Shown: positions 25,787 to 35,282 of the stretch, piece after piece | How the letters are laid out: each line of letters starts with the position of its first letter | Position numbering within the stretch: the first letter of the stretch is position 1 | DNA from: Gudongella oleilytica | Lineage (GTDB): Bacteria > Bacillota > Clostridia > Tissierellales > Tissierellaceae | Direction of reading: 5' to 3' | DNA: 64,000 bases | Assembly: GCF_004101785.1 (NCBI RefSeq) | Contig: NZ_CP035130.1 | Span: forward strand, 992,001 to 1,056,000 | Program-made: the position numbers and the translations under genes | The notes under the pieces: model-generated | What the model saw: the letters and a program-made list of their open reading frames with translations, nothing else | What the model was told of the DNA's origin: nothing | Databases searched by the model: none

Positions 25787-27310
25787 TTATTGATTCAATG
25801 CTCTGAGAAGCTCCTTAAGCTTCGCAAGGACTATCTCCCTGTCGTAAGCTTTTTGATCTGCCTCCTTGATCCTTTCGTTTATATATTCAAAAAGACCCTT
25901 GTTTATACCGTTATACTTGAATAAGATAGTAACGGGTCTGGGCTTGTATCTGGAAATGATCGAAAAAGCATCTATTCTTACCAATATCTTTATGTCCTTG
26001 AACAGCTTCTTGTCAAGTAATATCACGCTGTAATTCTCATAAGTCTCCAGTAATGAGATCATATTTATAAGATGCTGCTTGTAATGCCCAAGCGTGTAGG
26101 GCAGGGGACCATCCGGAAAGAAGTGGCTGAGATCGATCATCACTTTTTCTGATTTAACATCCTCTACACTTGGAAGGGACAGGATTTCAATATATCTGTT
26201 ATCCTTAAGGCACTTAAAAAAAAGCTTCTGTCTTTCAAGAAGGAATTTTTCAGCGCTTTCCTTCATCCAGCCTGCGTTTTCATGTACCTCGCCAATTACA
26301 GATACCGGCATTGTTATTGAGCTGAGACTTTGACTGAAGGTGCAGGTTTCAGAAAATATTGATTCAGCATCAAGAAGCTCCTTAAAATACTCGGTCCTGT
26401 TCTTATCAGTAAATACCTTAAGCAAGGGTTGACACTTTTCAATGAGACCGTAGAAGGTTTCAATAAGTGACTTTACCTTGGCTTTATCTGTAATATAATA
26501 GTTAAGCTGTGAATCAGATCTGTTTTCAAGTGAAGCAGACGTTAGTGCCAATGATTCCCCGGCAATCATCAGAGTCTGCCTGAATGGACCCCAATTATCC
26601 GTAGGGTAGTAATATGACTCAAGATTTCCATTCATATAGATTGGAAGCCACTTTTCAATCGCACCGAGAATATTCTCAAGCTCACCCTCTACGGAGTGGA
26701 CAAGGATAAACCTGTGCCCTTTCTGTAGCACCCTGTTAAGCAGCTGCGTCCAGGTAAAATAAAAATTCACGTCATCGATAAGCCAGGACAATGGCTCATC
26801 ACTGTAGAGATAGATATTAGAAGGCTCAAGAAGGCTTGCTTCAAATAAGAACCTCTTAATACCCTCACGTTTTCCCTCCAGACCAACATAATCGGACGTT
26901 ATAAGAAAATCGTCCAGATCAGCTGTTACCTTCAAATCCTGATCTCCTGGTTCAATACCAAAAAACTCAATTTTCTCAATGAGATTTTTTATAAGGCTGG
27001 CATTTTTATCAGGTGCTTCATCCTTTAACCAATGCATCAGGTTGTCTTTGATTGCATCCGATTCGCCTGATGCAGATGACAGGGAAAGTCCAAGCTGCTC
27101 AATCAGATCATTAATCATTTCCAACTCAATCGCCTTTTCCACAATAAGCATTGAGATATCCTCCAAATGACTGCTTCTTTCAGAGGGTAATCGATTACCT
27201 GTACGCCATCTGCTTATCAGAGATACGTCTACCTGCAGAGCTTCTGCAAGTTGATAATTTGTAATTCCAAACATGTTCAGCAATAAATTAAGCTTCTCGA
27301 AAAATTTCAT
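25787..27310 (-). CDS. Large XRE-type HTH regulator with unknown C-terminal domain
   Basis: The 507-residue protein starts with an XRE/Cro helix-turn-helix (FGITNYQLAEALQVDVSLIS, then RWRTGNRLPSE; residues about 12-40). The remaining 430 residues have no motif I recognise; they look like a soluble mixed alpha/beta sensor region. ATG at 27310 follows AAGGGAG by nine bases; a longer TTG start (27331) lacks a site. It is preceded by prsA on the same strand but separated by a terminator, and followed by its own terminator just before the trxB operon. Confidence 0.75.
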   Translation of the reverse strand: MKFFEKLNLLLNMFGITNYQLAEALQVDVSLISRWRTGNRLPSERSSHLEDISMLIVEKAIELEMINDLIEQLGLSLSSASGESDAIKDNLMHWLKDEAPDKNASLIKNLIEKIEFFGIEPGDQDLKVTADLDDFLITSDYVGLEGKREGIKRFLFEASLLEPSNIYLYSDEPLSWLIDDVNFYFTWTQLLNRVLQKGHRFILVHSVEGELENILGAIEKWLPIYMNGNLESYYYPTDNWGPFRQTLMIAGESLALTSASLENRSDSQLNYYITDKAKVKSLIETFYGLIEKCQPLLKVFTDKNRTEYFKELLDAESIFSETCTFSQSLSSITMPVSVIGEVHENAGWMKESAEKFLLERQKLFFKCLKDNRYIEILSLPSVEDVKSEKVMIDLSHFFPDGPLPYTLGHYKQHLINMISLLETYENYSVILLDKKLFKDIKILVRIDAFSIISRYKPRPVTILFKYNGINKGLFEYINERIKEADQKAYDREIVLAKLKELLRALNQ

Positions 27311-27417
27311 CCTCTCACACTCCCTTAACAATTATACCCCGTTGAGTACTTTTACGCAATATTGCAATGGTTTATTAACTGAATTTTTCGTATTTTAGGG
27401 CATTTCAGGATGAGATA

Positions 27418-27445
27418 TAAAAACGGGATGCCATATGGCACCCCG
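27418..27445 (-). terminator. Terminator of prsA
   Basis: Minus-strand CGGGGTGCC and GGCATCCCG pair (one wobble) and are followed by TTTTTA. Confidence 0.85.
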
Positions 27446-27457
27446 GATCTATATAAT

Positions 27458-28348
27458 CTAATTGAACAGGTTATTCTTAACTGTGTATTTTCCTTTGACT
27501 TCACTATACCAGGTCTGGTATGCCTCAGTCATTTTAGTCTCTTTGAGAACCTCGGTTATTGTTTCCTTTGAACCCTCAAGAGTAGCCTCCTCAGCTGCTT
27601 TCTTATCGAACACCTTTATTATGTGAAAGCCGAAAGATGTTTCAACAGGTTCGCTTACTTCACCTACAGCAAGTCTGAACGCAACGTCCTCAAATGGCTG
27701 CACCATGGCACCCTTCCCAAAATATCCAAGATCTCCGCCATTGCCTGCATTGCTGGTATCAAGAGAATACTCCTTTGCAAGGTCCTCGAAGCTCTCACCG
27801 GAGTTGAGCTTATCCAGTATGTCGTCAGCCTCTTCCTTTGTAGCCACAAGAATATGGCTCGCTTTGACTTGCTCAGATACGTCAAAATCCTCTTTGTTTT
27901 CTGCAAAATATAGTGCTATCTCTTCATCAGATACTGTGATCAAAGGCTCCATAAGCTTTTCTATGCTCAGATTAAGCTTCAAATTCTTCCTGATACTTTC
28001 TTCTGTATAGCCATACATCTGCAAAGTGTTCTTAAGTCCCTCTTCTCCACCATAAGCCGCTGCCATCTCAGCATACTCAACGTCTATCTCATCTTCAGAT
28101 ACTTCGATATTGTTCGCCTCCACTTCCAGCTGCAGCATCGTCTCAAGGATCAATGCTTCGAGGACTTCTTCACCATTTTGCTCAACCAGGTAGTCATAGA
28201 ATTCACCCTTAGTGATCTTAACATCATTTACCATCGCAACGACTTCTTCGTCTCCTGAGTTTGAACAAGCTCCTGCAAAAGCCCCAAAAATCAGCACTAT
28301 AGCTATAAGTGCAGTCAATTTTCCTTTTTTGTTTAATACACTTTTCAT
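27458..28348 (-). CDS. prsA: PrsA-type parvulin foldase lipoprotein
   Basis: The 296-residue precursor has a lipoprotein signal peptide with lipobox FAGAC (Cys about residue 28), an N-terminal SurA/PrsA chaperone region, and a PpiC parvulin domain (VKASHILVATKEEADDILDK, GGDLGYFGKGAMVQPFEDVA, FGFHIIKVFD). It is a membrane-anchored peptidyl-prolyl isomerase that helps secreted proteins fold, such as the SLH-M23 and GH73 proteins encoded nearby. The gene is monocistronic with its own terminator and AGGAGAGGAG upstream. A cytosolic relative lies at 50704. Confidence 0.93.
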   Translation of the reverse strand: MKSVLNKKGKLTALIAIVLIFGAFAGACSNSGDEEVVAMVNDVKITKGEFYDYLVEQNGEEVLEALILETMLQLEVEANNIEVSEDEIDVEYAEMAAAYGGEEGLKNTLQMYGYTEESIRKNLKLNLSIEKLMEPLITVSDEEIALYFAENKEDFDVSEQVKASHILVATKEEADDILDKLNSGESFEDLAKEYSLDTSNAGNGGDLGYFGKGAMVQPFEDVAFRLAVGEVSEPVETSFGFHIIKVFDKKAAEEATLEGSKETITEVLKETKMTEAYQTWYSEVKGKYTVKNNLFN

Positions 28349-28532
28349 TTATTCAGCTCTCCTCTCCTGTTAATACCTATACAGTATACCATAAAAAAAG
28401 AGTGGATGGGGTTACAATTCAAATCCGGCAGGTGAAAGTTTGGTGAAATCTATGGATCTGATACAGTTAACTCCGAAAGTTTTATGGGTATAAACACCTA
28501 AAGTGTGTTGTTAGTGATTTGGAGGTTTAACT

Positions 28533-30314
28533 ATGGATTCAGCAAGTAGTGCTTTAATAATGAATAAGGCTTCCGTGGGTTATGTAATACTTGAATCCCA
28601 GGACATCCCTAATGACCCTGCCGGCATGGTTATTGTGGAGGCAAATGACAGTATAATTAATGCCCTGAAGATGAAGATCCCGGAGGATAGGACAATACTG
28701 GGCAATTCACTGGGAAGCTTTCTCTTTGAACAAATCAAAGCAATAATATTGGACTCCCTTATGAATGACCAGCCTTCAGAAAGGTGGACGGAGCTTTTGG
28801 GCTGCAGCTGCCAGGCAAAGGCCATAAGACTGGATGACAAAAGGTGTGCAATTGTTGTCATAACCGGAGCAAATGACACCTCCAAATCTGAAAGAATGAA
28901 GCTCAGGCTTCTTGATAATATTCCGGGGATGGTCTACAGGCGTACATTGGACAAGGATTGGACCATGGAATACATATCAGATGGATGCAAGGGTCTTACC
29001 GGCTACGATCCTGAGGAGCTGATACAAAATTCTATGATTTCATATAATGAGGTGATACAGGAGGAGCATCGCGAGAATGTTTGGGAAACCATTAATATTG
29101 CTGCAAGCGAGAATAGGCCATATAACCTTGAATACCAGATCAGGACAAAGGACAACAGACTTAAGTGGGTCTATGAGCAGGGGCAGGCAATCTATGATAT
29201 AGATGGCCAAATAGAGGCACTTGAAGGAATAATCGTCGATGTGACTCTTCAGAAAAAAAGGGAGGAGCAGATCAACTTCCTTACCTACCACGATTCCATG
29301 ACCGGACTATATAACAGAAGATATTTCACGGAGCTATCATCTCAGCTTATTTTCGATGATGCTCTTCCGATCTCTGTAATTATCGGAGATATAAATGGTC
29401 TGAAGATGATAAATGACGCCTTTGGCCATGAATTTGGCGATTGCCTCATAAAGGAGACAGCAAATATTCTAAAGGAATCAGTGAGAAGCTCCGACATAGT
29501 CACCAGGATCGGTGGAGACGAATTTGCCATATTTCTCCCGCATACACCCAAGGATACCGCTTCGACAGTTCTTGAAAGAATTGAAAAGGGTATAATGATA
29601 TACAATGAAGATAATAGGGATACTCCTATCAAGATAAGCATTTCACTTGGTCTGGATACTGTAAACACTCGGGATGAAAGCCTTGATGAGTCAATTAGAA
29701 ATGCTGAGGACATAATGTATAAAAATAAGCTCTTTGAACACAGAAGCTCACACAACAGCATACTGGCCTCTATCAGGGACATGCTATCCAGAAGGGGCGA
29801 GATGCGGGAGGAGAATCTGTCCACACTTCAGTGCATAGCTCAAAAGCTTGGCGAAGAGCTGCGTCTGGATGAGGAAGTGATCCAGCAGCTGATCATACTT
29901 GCTTCTATACATGACCTTGGGAAGGTAACTATCGATTCAGAGCTTCTTAGTAAGAAGGAACCTCTGACCAATGAAGAGTGGGAAGTGCTGAGACGACATC
30001 CCGAGATGGGCTACAGGATAGCCATGGCCTCAATGGATCTTGCCGCAATAGCCGACTACATCCTTTCACACCACGAGAGATGGGATGGCAAGGGCTACCC
30101 ATCAGGTCTGAAGGGAGAGGAAATACCTCTTTTATCAAGGATCATAGCCATTATCGATGCATATGATGCAATGACAGGAGGCAGACCCTACAGAGAGAGA
30201 CTCACTATCGAGGATGCCATTGTTGAGATTATGGATAATGCAGGAACTCAATTCGATCCGGAGCTTTCTGAGATCTTTGTAAGGATATTGAAAAGCGGCG
30301 AAGCTCTGTGCTGA
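28533..30314 (+). CDS. PAS-GGDEF-HD-GYP cyclic di-GMP signalling protein
   Basis: The 593-residue cytoplasmic protein has an N-terminal PAS-like part (about 1-105), a PAS/PAC domain (about 130-245, YRRTLDKDWTMEYISDGCKG), a GGDEF domain with an intact RIGGDEF (327-331) and intact inhibitory site RSSD (318-321), and an HD-GYP phosphodiesterase domain with HDLGK (460) and HHERWDGKGYP (513). It can in principle both make and degrade cyclic di-GMP. The PAS part probably senses redox or a ligand. It is one of three c-di-GMP proteins in the window and stands alone, with GGAGG before the ATG. Confidence 0.94.
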   Translation: MDSASSALIMNKASVGYVILESQDIPNDPAGMVIVEANDSIINALKMKIPEDRTILGNSLGSFLFEQIKAIILDSLMNDQPSERWTELLGCSCQAKAIRLDDKRCAIVVITGANDTSKSERMKLRLLDNIPGMVYRRTLDKDWTMEYISDGCKGLTGYDPEELIQNSMISYNEVIQEEHRENVWETINIAASENRPYNLEYQIRTKDNRLKWVYEQGQAIYDIDGQIEALEGIIVDVTLQKKREEQINFLTYHDSMTGLYNRRYFTELSSQLIFDDALPISVIIGDINGLKMINDAFGHEFGDCLIKETANILKESVRSSDIVTRIGGDEFAIFLPHTPKDTASTVLERIEKGIMIYNEDNRDTPIKISISLGLDTVNTRDESLDESIRNAEDIMYKNKLFEHRSSHNSILASIRDMLSRRGEMREENLSTLQCIAQKLGEELRLDEEVIQQLIILASIHDLGKVTIDSELLSKKEPLTNEEWEVLRRHPEMGYRIAMASMDLAAIADYILSHHERWDGKGYPSGLKGEEIPLLSRIIAIIDAYDAMTGGRPYRERLTIEDAIVEIMDNAGTQFDPELSEIFVRILKSGEALC

Positions 30315-30383
30315 CAGGCTTTTATGGAGCTAATGGATATGATAATATTAAAAACAGCAATTTAACTTACATGGAGGAGCATT

Positions 30384-31193
30384 ATGAACCCAAGCACAAA
30401 TGAGTTATTATTCGCATTCGGGATAACCCTTTTTGCTGGATTGTCAACAGGTATTGGAAGCGCACTGGCATTCTACACAAAGCAGACAAACAAAAAATTC
30501 CTTTCAGCAGCACTTGGTTTTTCTGCAGGAGTCATGATATACGTTTCCTTTGTTGAAATTTTCGCAAAAGCGAGAGAGTCCCTTGAGGGTATTTATGGGC
30601 CGACTATGGGGCTGGCGGCAACTACCTTCGCTTTCTTCGCAGGCATAGCAGTTATTGCACTAATAGATAAGTTCGTGCCCAGTGGTGAAAACCCCCACGA
30701 AATGAGAGACGTCAGGGAAATGAGGATAGTTCCCGATGAAAGCCATGAGCTTATGAGGATGGGATTGTTCTCAGCACTTGCCATAGCGATCCACAACTTT
30801 CCTGAAGGACTTGCAACCTTTATAAGTGCACTTCAGGATCCTTCCCTTGGCATATCCATTGCAGTAGCCATAGCGATCCACAATATTCCTGAAGGAATTG
30901 CCGTGTCTGTACCGATATATTTTGCGACAGGGAACAAAAAGAAAGCATTCAAGTATTCATTCATGTCAGGATTGTCCGAGCCTCTCGGAGCAATTGCAGG
31001 CTATTTCCTGCTTATGAACTTTTTTGACGATTCAATGTTTGGCTACATTTTTGCTGCCGTGGCAGGTATAATGGTATATATATCACTTGATGAGCTATTG
31101 CCAACAGCAGAGAAATATGGTCAGCACCACATAGCCATATGGGGTATGATCGGAGGAATGGCACTAATGGCCTTGAGTCTCATCATTTTATAG
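30384..31193 (+). CDS. zupT: ZIP family divalent metal transporter (ZupT-like)
   Basis: The 269-residue membrane protein has eight predicted helices and the two ZupT metal motifs HNFPEGLATF and HNIPEGIAVS, plus AIAIHN twice. A His-containing cytoplasmic loop (NPHEMRDVREM, DESHELMR) lies between helices 3 and 4. It should import Zn2+ and perhaps Fe2+ or Mn2+. TGGAGGAG precedes the ATG. It stands alone. Confidence 0.93.
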   Translation: MNPSTNELLFAFGITLFAGLSTGIGSALAFYTKQTNKKFLSAALGFSAGVMIYVSFVEIFAKARESLEGIYGPTMGLAATTFAFFAGIAVIALIDKFVPSGENPHEMRDVREMRIVPDESHELMRMGLFSALAIAIHNFPEGLATFISALQDPSLGISIAVAIAIHNIPEGIAVSVPIYFATGNKKKAFKYSFMSGLSEPLGAIAGYFLLMNFFDDSMFGYIFAAVAGIMVYISLDELLPTAEKYGQHHIAIWGMIGGMALMALSLIIL

Positions 31194-31223
31194 CTGTAAA
31201 CTATTCCCAATTAATAATCCTTT

Positions 31224-31232
31224 TGGTATAAT
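31224..31232 (+). promoter_or_regulatory. Extended -10 promoter of the GNAT gene
   Basis: TGGTATAAT fits the TGnTATAAT extended -10 rule, 31 bases before the ATG at 31264. Confidence 0.6.
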
Positions 31233-31263
31233 TATCGCAATATTAGTAAATCGGGGTGTATAT

Positions 31264-31818
31264 ATGCCGTCAATTGAAACTGAAAGACTCAGGCTTAGAA
31301 GGTTCAAGCTAAGCGATATCGGAGATTTTTATGAATATTCCAGCAATCCACTTGTCGGCCCGAATGCAGGCTGGGATTATCACAGAGACCGTGAGGAAGC
31401 TCTTCTTCTTTTGAAGAATTTTTCAAATAACAACGAGATTTGGGCTCTGGAGCTCAAGGAGAACTCCAAGGTCATAGGCTCCATTGGAGTACATAAGGAC
31501 CGAAAACGAGACAACAAAGGAGCGAGAATGCTCGGATATGTGTTGAACCCCGAATATTGGGGAAGAGGACTATGTACTGAAGCGACCCTTGCGCTGGTTA
31601 AGCATGCATTTGAGGGGATGAAGGTGTCCCTGCTGTCTGTTTATCATTACCCTGACAATGAACGCTCCAGGAGAGTGATCGAGAAATGCGGCTTTACCTA
31701 TGAGGGCATGTTGAGGAACGCGACAGTAACATATGATGGCAAAATATGTGACGACTTATGCTACTCGATGACAAGGGATGAGTACATTAAAATATTTGGC
31801 AAGAAAGAGAATAAGTAA
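31264..31818 (+). CDS. GNAT N-acetyltransferase (RimJ/RimL type)
   Basis: The 184-residue protein is a typical RimJ/RimL acetyltransferase: ETERLRLRRFKLSDIGDFY at the N-terminus, IGSIGVHKD, the acetyl-CoA motif YVLNPEYWGRGLCTEATLAL near 100-119, and NERSRRVIEKCGFTYEGMLR near the end. Members acetylate ribosomal protein N-termini or other amines; the substrate here is unknown. It has its own promoter and terminator. Confidence 0.9.
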   Translation: MPSIETERLRLRRFKLSDIGDFYEYSSNPLVGPNAGWDYHRDREEALLLLKNFSNNNEIWALELKENSKVIGSIGVHKDRKRDNKGARMLGYVLNPEYWGRGLCTEATLALVKHAFEGMKVSLLSVYHYPDNERSRRVIEKCGFTYEGMLRNATVTYDGKICDDLCYSMTRDEYIKIFGKKENK

Positions 31819-31824
31819 TACCAG

Positions 31825-31861
31825 GTCCAGGGCAGTCTAAAAAGCTGCAGCTGGACTTTTG
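31825..31861 (+). terminator. Terminator after the GNAT gene
   Basis: GTCCAG (31825-31830) and CTGGAC (31851-31856) pair, with an inner GCAG/CTGC helix, followed by TTTTG. Confidence 0.7.
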
Positions 31862-31912
31862 TTATAGGCTTAGAAAAGTAACAAAATCGTAACCTTAAAT
31901 CAGCCTCCGATT

Positions 31913-31942
31913 TTGTCATTGGACATCTATAAATGGTATAAT
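31913..31942 (+). promoter_or_regulatory. Promoter of the DUF438 gene
   Basis: TTGTCA and TATAAT are 18 bases apart, with TGG before the -10. Confidence 0.7.
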
Positions 31943-31968
31943 AACCGTATATACCGAAGGAGGATAAT

Positions 31969-33135
31969 ATGGATAAGATAAATCGACTGATGACCTACAT
32001 CAAAAGACTAAACTCCAGGGAGGATGGCAGGAGTCTTTATCTGGAATACAAGGAGGATATAGATACAGTAACACCTCAGGAAGCCTTTGAGATATTCCAT
32101 GGACTTCTTCAGGATGGCCTCAAGGAGTATGAAATATTGTTATTCCTTGATAAGATAATAAATGTATTTTTTGAAAGCCTTTCCAACTACAGATACCAAA
32201 GACCTAAGAATGACAACTTTCTCATGGATCTTATGCTTGAAAACGAGGAAATGAAGAAGAAAATCGAAGGTATAAAGATCGTTATCAGGGAGCCTGTACC
32301 ATCAATAAGAAGACAAAAGCTACTTCCTCTCGTTGAAGAGCTTAAGGAATTCTATCCTCACTACACCAAAAAGGAAAATATACTGTTTCCATATCTTGAG
32401 AAGAAAATGGAGAAATTCCAAGGCCTTACAATAATGTGGGCTCTACACGACGAGGTCAAAAGGGAAATCGAATACGCAATCGAGCTGATAAAGGATCCGG
32501 AGAGTGAAGACCATGCGGTCAACGTTGCAATTGCCCAGATGTTCTTTGGAGTGCTGGGTCTGGTCAGAAAGGAGGAGCTAATCCTTTTCCCTTCGGCAAG
32601 TGAGGTCCTTGAGGAACACGAGTGGTACGATATGCACAAACAGAGCTATGAGTATGAGTTCCCATATATACAAAAAACCTGGGACCCTGAGTTTATTAAG
32701 GAGTCTATGGCTGTGGATGGATCAAAAGGGACCTTCAGGACAGAAACCGGCGAGCTTACCATGGATCAGATGGCATTGGTATTCAATTCCCTTCCTGTTG
32801 ATATGACCTTTGTAGATGAAAACAATAAAGTAAGGTTCTTTACAAGACCAAAGGACAGGATCTTTCCAAGGTCGCCCGCAATAATAGGGCGTGATGTAAA
32901 AAATTGCCACCCGCCGGACAGCGTCCATATAGTCGAGGAAATTGTAGACTCCTTTAGAAGAGGAGAAAGAGATACAGCGACCTTCTGGATCAATATAAAG
33001 GGTAAGAAGGTACTGATCCAGTATTTTGCGTTGAGAGACGATTCAGGCAGCTACAAAGGAGTCATCGAGGTAAGCCAGGACATAACAGGAATTTCGCAGC
33101 TGCAGGGTGAGAGAAGGCTGCTTCAGTGGGATTAA
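31969..33135 (+). CDS. DUF438 / hemerythrin-like / PAS domain protein
   Basis: The 388-residue protein begins with a DUF438 region (about 1-75), continues with a hemerythrin-like helical domain containing HYTKKENILFPYLE, ALHDEVKRE and EELILFPSA (candidate His/Glu iron ligands), and ends in a PAS domain (about 270-378, LPVDMTFVDENNKVRFF to GVIEVSQDITG). This layout is a known clostridial family proposed to sense oxygen or redox state, perhaps through a diiron site or haem. No output domain is present, so it may act by protein contact. It sits 50 bases before the secreted GH73 gene. Confidence 0.85.
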   Translation: MDKINRLMTYIKRLNSREDGRSLYLEYKEDIDTVTPQEAFEIFHGLLQDGLKEYEILLFLDKIINVFFESLSNYRYQRPKNDNFLMDLMLENEEMKKKIEGIKIVIREPVPSIRRQKLLPLVEELKEFYPHYTKKENILFPYLEKKMEKFQGLTIMWALHDEVKREIEYAIELIKDPESEDHAVNVAIAQMFFGVLGLVRKEELILFPSASEVLEEHEWYDMHKQSYEYEFPYIQKTWDPEFIKESMAVDGSKGTFRTETGELTMDQMALVFNSLPVDMTFVDENNKVRFFTRPKDRIFPRSPAIIGRDVKNCHPPDSVHIVEEIVDSFRRGERDTATFWINIKGKKVLIQYFALRDDSGSYKGVIEVSQDITGISQLQGERRLLQWD

Positions 33136-33185
33136 GAAGAATTGTGACGGAATAGCGGGCAGAAGCATTGGGAGGTGCATTAGCA

Positions 33186-35270
33186 TTGAGAAGAATCAAA
33201 TCAGTTGTTTTAATAATGGCTATGTTGATAGTATCATTGATATCATCGGATAGAGCATACGCTGCTGAACCAATTAGGCTGGTGGTAAACGGAAGAGATA
33301 TTACCCATATGTCAGCACCGATCCTCGACAACAACAGGACTCTTGTCCCCGTTCGGTTTGTCGCAGAGGAGCTGGGAGGCAAGGTAGGCTGGGATAATAC
33401 AAACAGAGCCGTCTCAATAGAAAAAGACGGGAAGAAGATAGTTCTCATCGTAGGAAGCAGAATGATACAGCTTGACAACGGCACAAAAGCAATGGTTTCA
33501 GATGTCGCTCCGAAGATTATAAATGACAGGACTTATGTTCCATTAAGGGTCATAAGCAATGCCCTGAATATAGGTATCGAGTGGAAGAATGAAACAAGGA
33601 CAGTTTATGTTGATTCCTCAAGAAGCTCAACCATGGAGCCCTTCTTCAACATGAGGATCACAAGTCCTGCATCCGGAATAGTGATCACCGGAACCACCGA
33701 GGTGTCCTACTCAATAGGAGCACAGGAGCTTTCCAGGGGCAATGAACTGAGATTGATGCTATTAGACAGGTTTAATGCCAAGGGCTTTGTCGTGGCCAGA
33801 GGCACAGGCTCTGCAGGCAAGGTCACATATATCCCGAAGGTAGAGGACAATGGCAGCAAGCTTCTTGCGGCAGCACTATATGATTCAAACGGGATTTTGA
33901 TCGCATCTGATGTCATACCTGTGACTGTTCAGGTGATGCCGCAGGTTTCAATAGGCGGGATATACGACGGTATGACTGCCAATGGTGCAGTTCAATTGAC
34001 TCCACAGCTTAACTTTGTTCCCCATTCAGTTACCTACACAATGACAAATCTAAGCAACGGTAATGTACTCGAGTACAAGGAATTGGACCCATACGGAACC
34101 TTTACCTGGGATCCAGCCTTCGAGCAGCAGGGAAGCTACAGTGTCAAGCTTACAGCATATGATATGTCCATGAAGGGCTATGACAGTAGATCGATACAGT
34201 TGTCTGTTTTACTCGATAAGAAGCTGTCGCTTTCCGGCGTATCACAGGGAATGACAGTAAATAATCCGGTGACACTTATTGCTTCCAGAAACTTCAATGT
34301 AAAGGATACAACCTATGTTCTAAGGGACAAGGCAACAGGATCAGAAACAGCACTGGCTACCATACCATACGGAGGATATACCTGGTTTCCCGGACCTCAG
34401 TACTCAGGAGATAAGGAACTAATGGTAAGAGTGACGGACACACTTGGCCAAAGCTGGACAAGCAGTCCAATTAGTGTAAGGGTCGATGGAAGTCCAAGGA
34501 TACAATTTCTGGGTATCGGACCAACCGAGGTCATAACCGGAGCAGCCAAATTAAACTACAGGAGCAATGTTAATGTAACAAATGTAAAATATACGCTGAC
34601 GAATATAAAGACTGGCGAAAAACGAACGATCCTGCCATCTGCAGGGTTTACGGAGGCTCCCTATGCTCCGCTTCCAACCGATACAGGTGACTGGAGGGTG
34701 CAGGTAGAAGGGAGCTACAACGGAAGCATCTTGAGGAGCGAATCAGTTCAGTTCAAGGTATATACAGGGAATATCCATGGTCCGTACAGCATAATCGAAA
34801 AGGAAAAATTCCTCGGCTTTGCATCAGACATGGCTGTGGAGGAAATGAAAAAAACTGGAATGTCAGCAGCTATCCAGACAGCACAGGCTATACTTGAAAC
34901 AGGCTGGGGACAAAGTGTACCAAGCGACAAGTATACCGGCAAAAAGTCTAATAACCTTTTCGGTATAAAGCAAAAAGGAAATGAGGACTATGTCATATCC
35001 AACACCTGGGAAGTATACAACGGAGTCACATACAGGATCGATGCCAAGTTCAGAGCCTACAAGGATCCTAAGGAAAGCTGGAATGACCATAAGGCATTGC
35101 TTCTTAACGCCGCAAGATACCAGATATTCAGGGACGTCATGCACGATTATACATCAGGTGCCTGGGCTATTAGAAGAGCAGGCTATGCAACAGATCCCCA
35201 ATATCCATTGAAGCTTATAAGACTTGTAAATCAATATAACCTCCAGGAACTGGACAGGATAATCTTTTAG
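33186..35270 (+). CDS. Secreted GH73 glucosaminidase with copper-amine-oxidase-N-like domain and Ig-like repeats
   Basis: The 694-residue precursor has a signal peptide (LRRIKSVVLIMAMLIVSLIS, cleavage after AYA), a stalk domain of the copper amine oxidase N-terminal type (NNRTLVPVRFVAEELGG...DRTYVPLRVISNAL; about 28-140), about four Ig-like repeats (each starting MTxNxPVxL or similar), and a C-terminal GH73 glucosaminidase with QAILETGWGQS (likely catalytic Glu) and SNNLFGIK. It should cleave glycan strands of peptidoglycan outside the cell. The TTG at 33186 follows GGAGGTG by eight bases; a TTG at 33168 lies upstream of that site. Confidence 0.9.
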   Translation: MRRIKSVVLIMAMLIVSLISSDRAYAAEPIRLVVNGRDITHMSAPILDNNRTLVPVRFVAEELGGKVGWDNTNRAVSIEKDGKKIVLIVGSRMIQLDNGTKAMVSDVAPKIINDRTYVPLRVISNALNIGIEWKNETRTVYVDSSRSSTMEPFFNMRITSPASGIVITGTTEVSYSIGAQELSRGNELRLMLLDRFNAKGFVVARGTGSAGKVTYIPKVEDNGSKLLAAALYDSNGILIASDVIPVTVQVMPQVSIGGIYDGMTANGAVQLTPQLNFVPHSVTYTMTNLSNGNVLEYKELDPYGTFTWDPAFEQQGSYSVKLTAYDMSMKGYDSRSIQLSVLLDKKLSLSGVSQGMTVNNPVTLIASRNFNVKDTTYVLRDKATGSETALATIPYGGYTWFPGPQYSGDKELMVRVTDTLGQSWTSSPISVRVDGSPRIQFLGIGPTEVITGAAKLNYRSNVNVTNVKYTLTNIKTGEKRTILPSAGFTEAPYAPLPTDTGDWRVQVEGSYNGSILRSESVQFKVYTGNIHGPYSIIEKEKFLGFASDMAVEEMKKTGMSAAIQTAQAILETGWGQSVPSDKYTGKKSNNLFGIKQKGNEDYVISNTWEVYNGVTYRIDAKFRAYKDPKESWNDHKALLLNAARYQIFRDVMHDYTSGAWAIRRAGYATDPQYPLKLIRLVNQYNLQELDRIIF

Positions 35271-35282
35271 AGAGGAATAACC

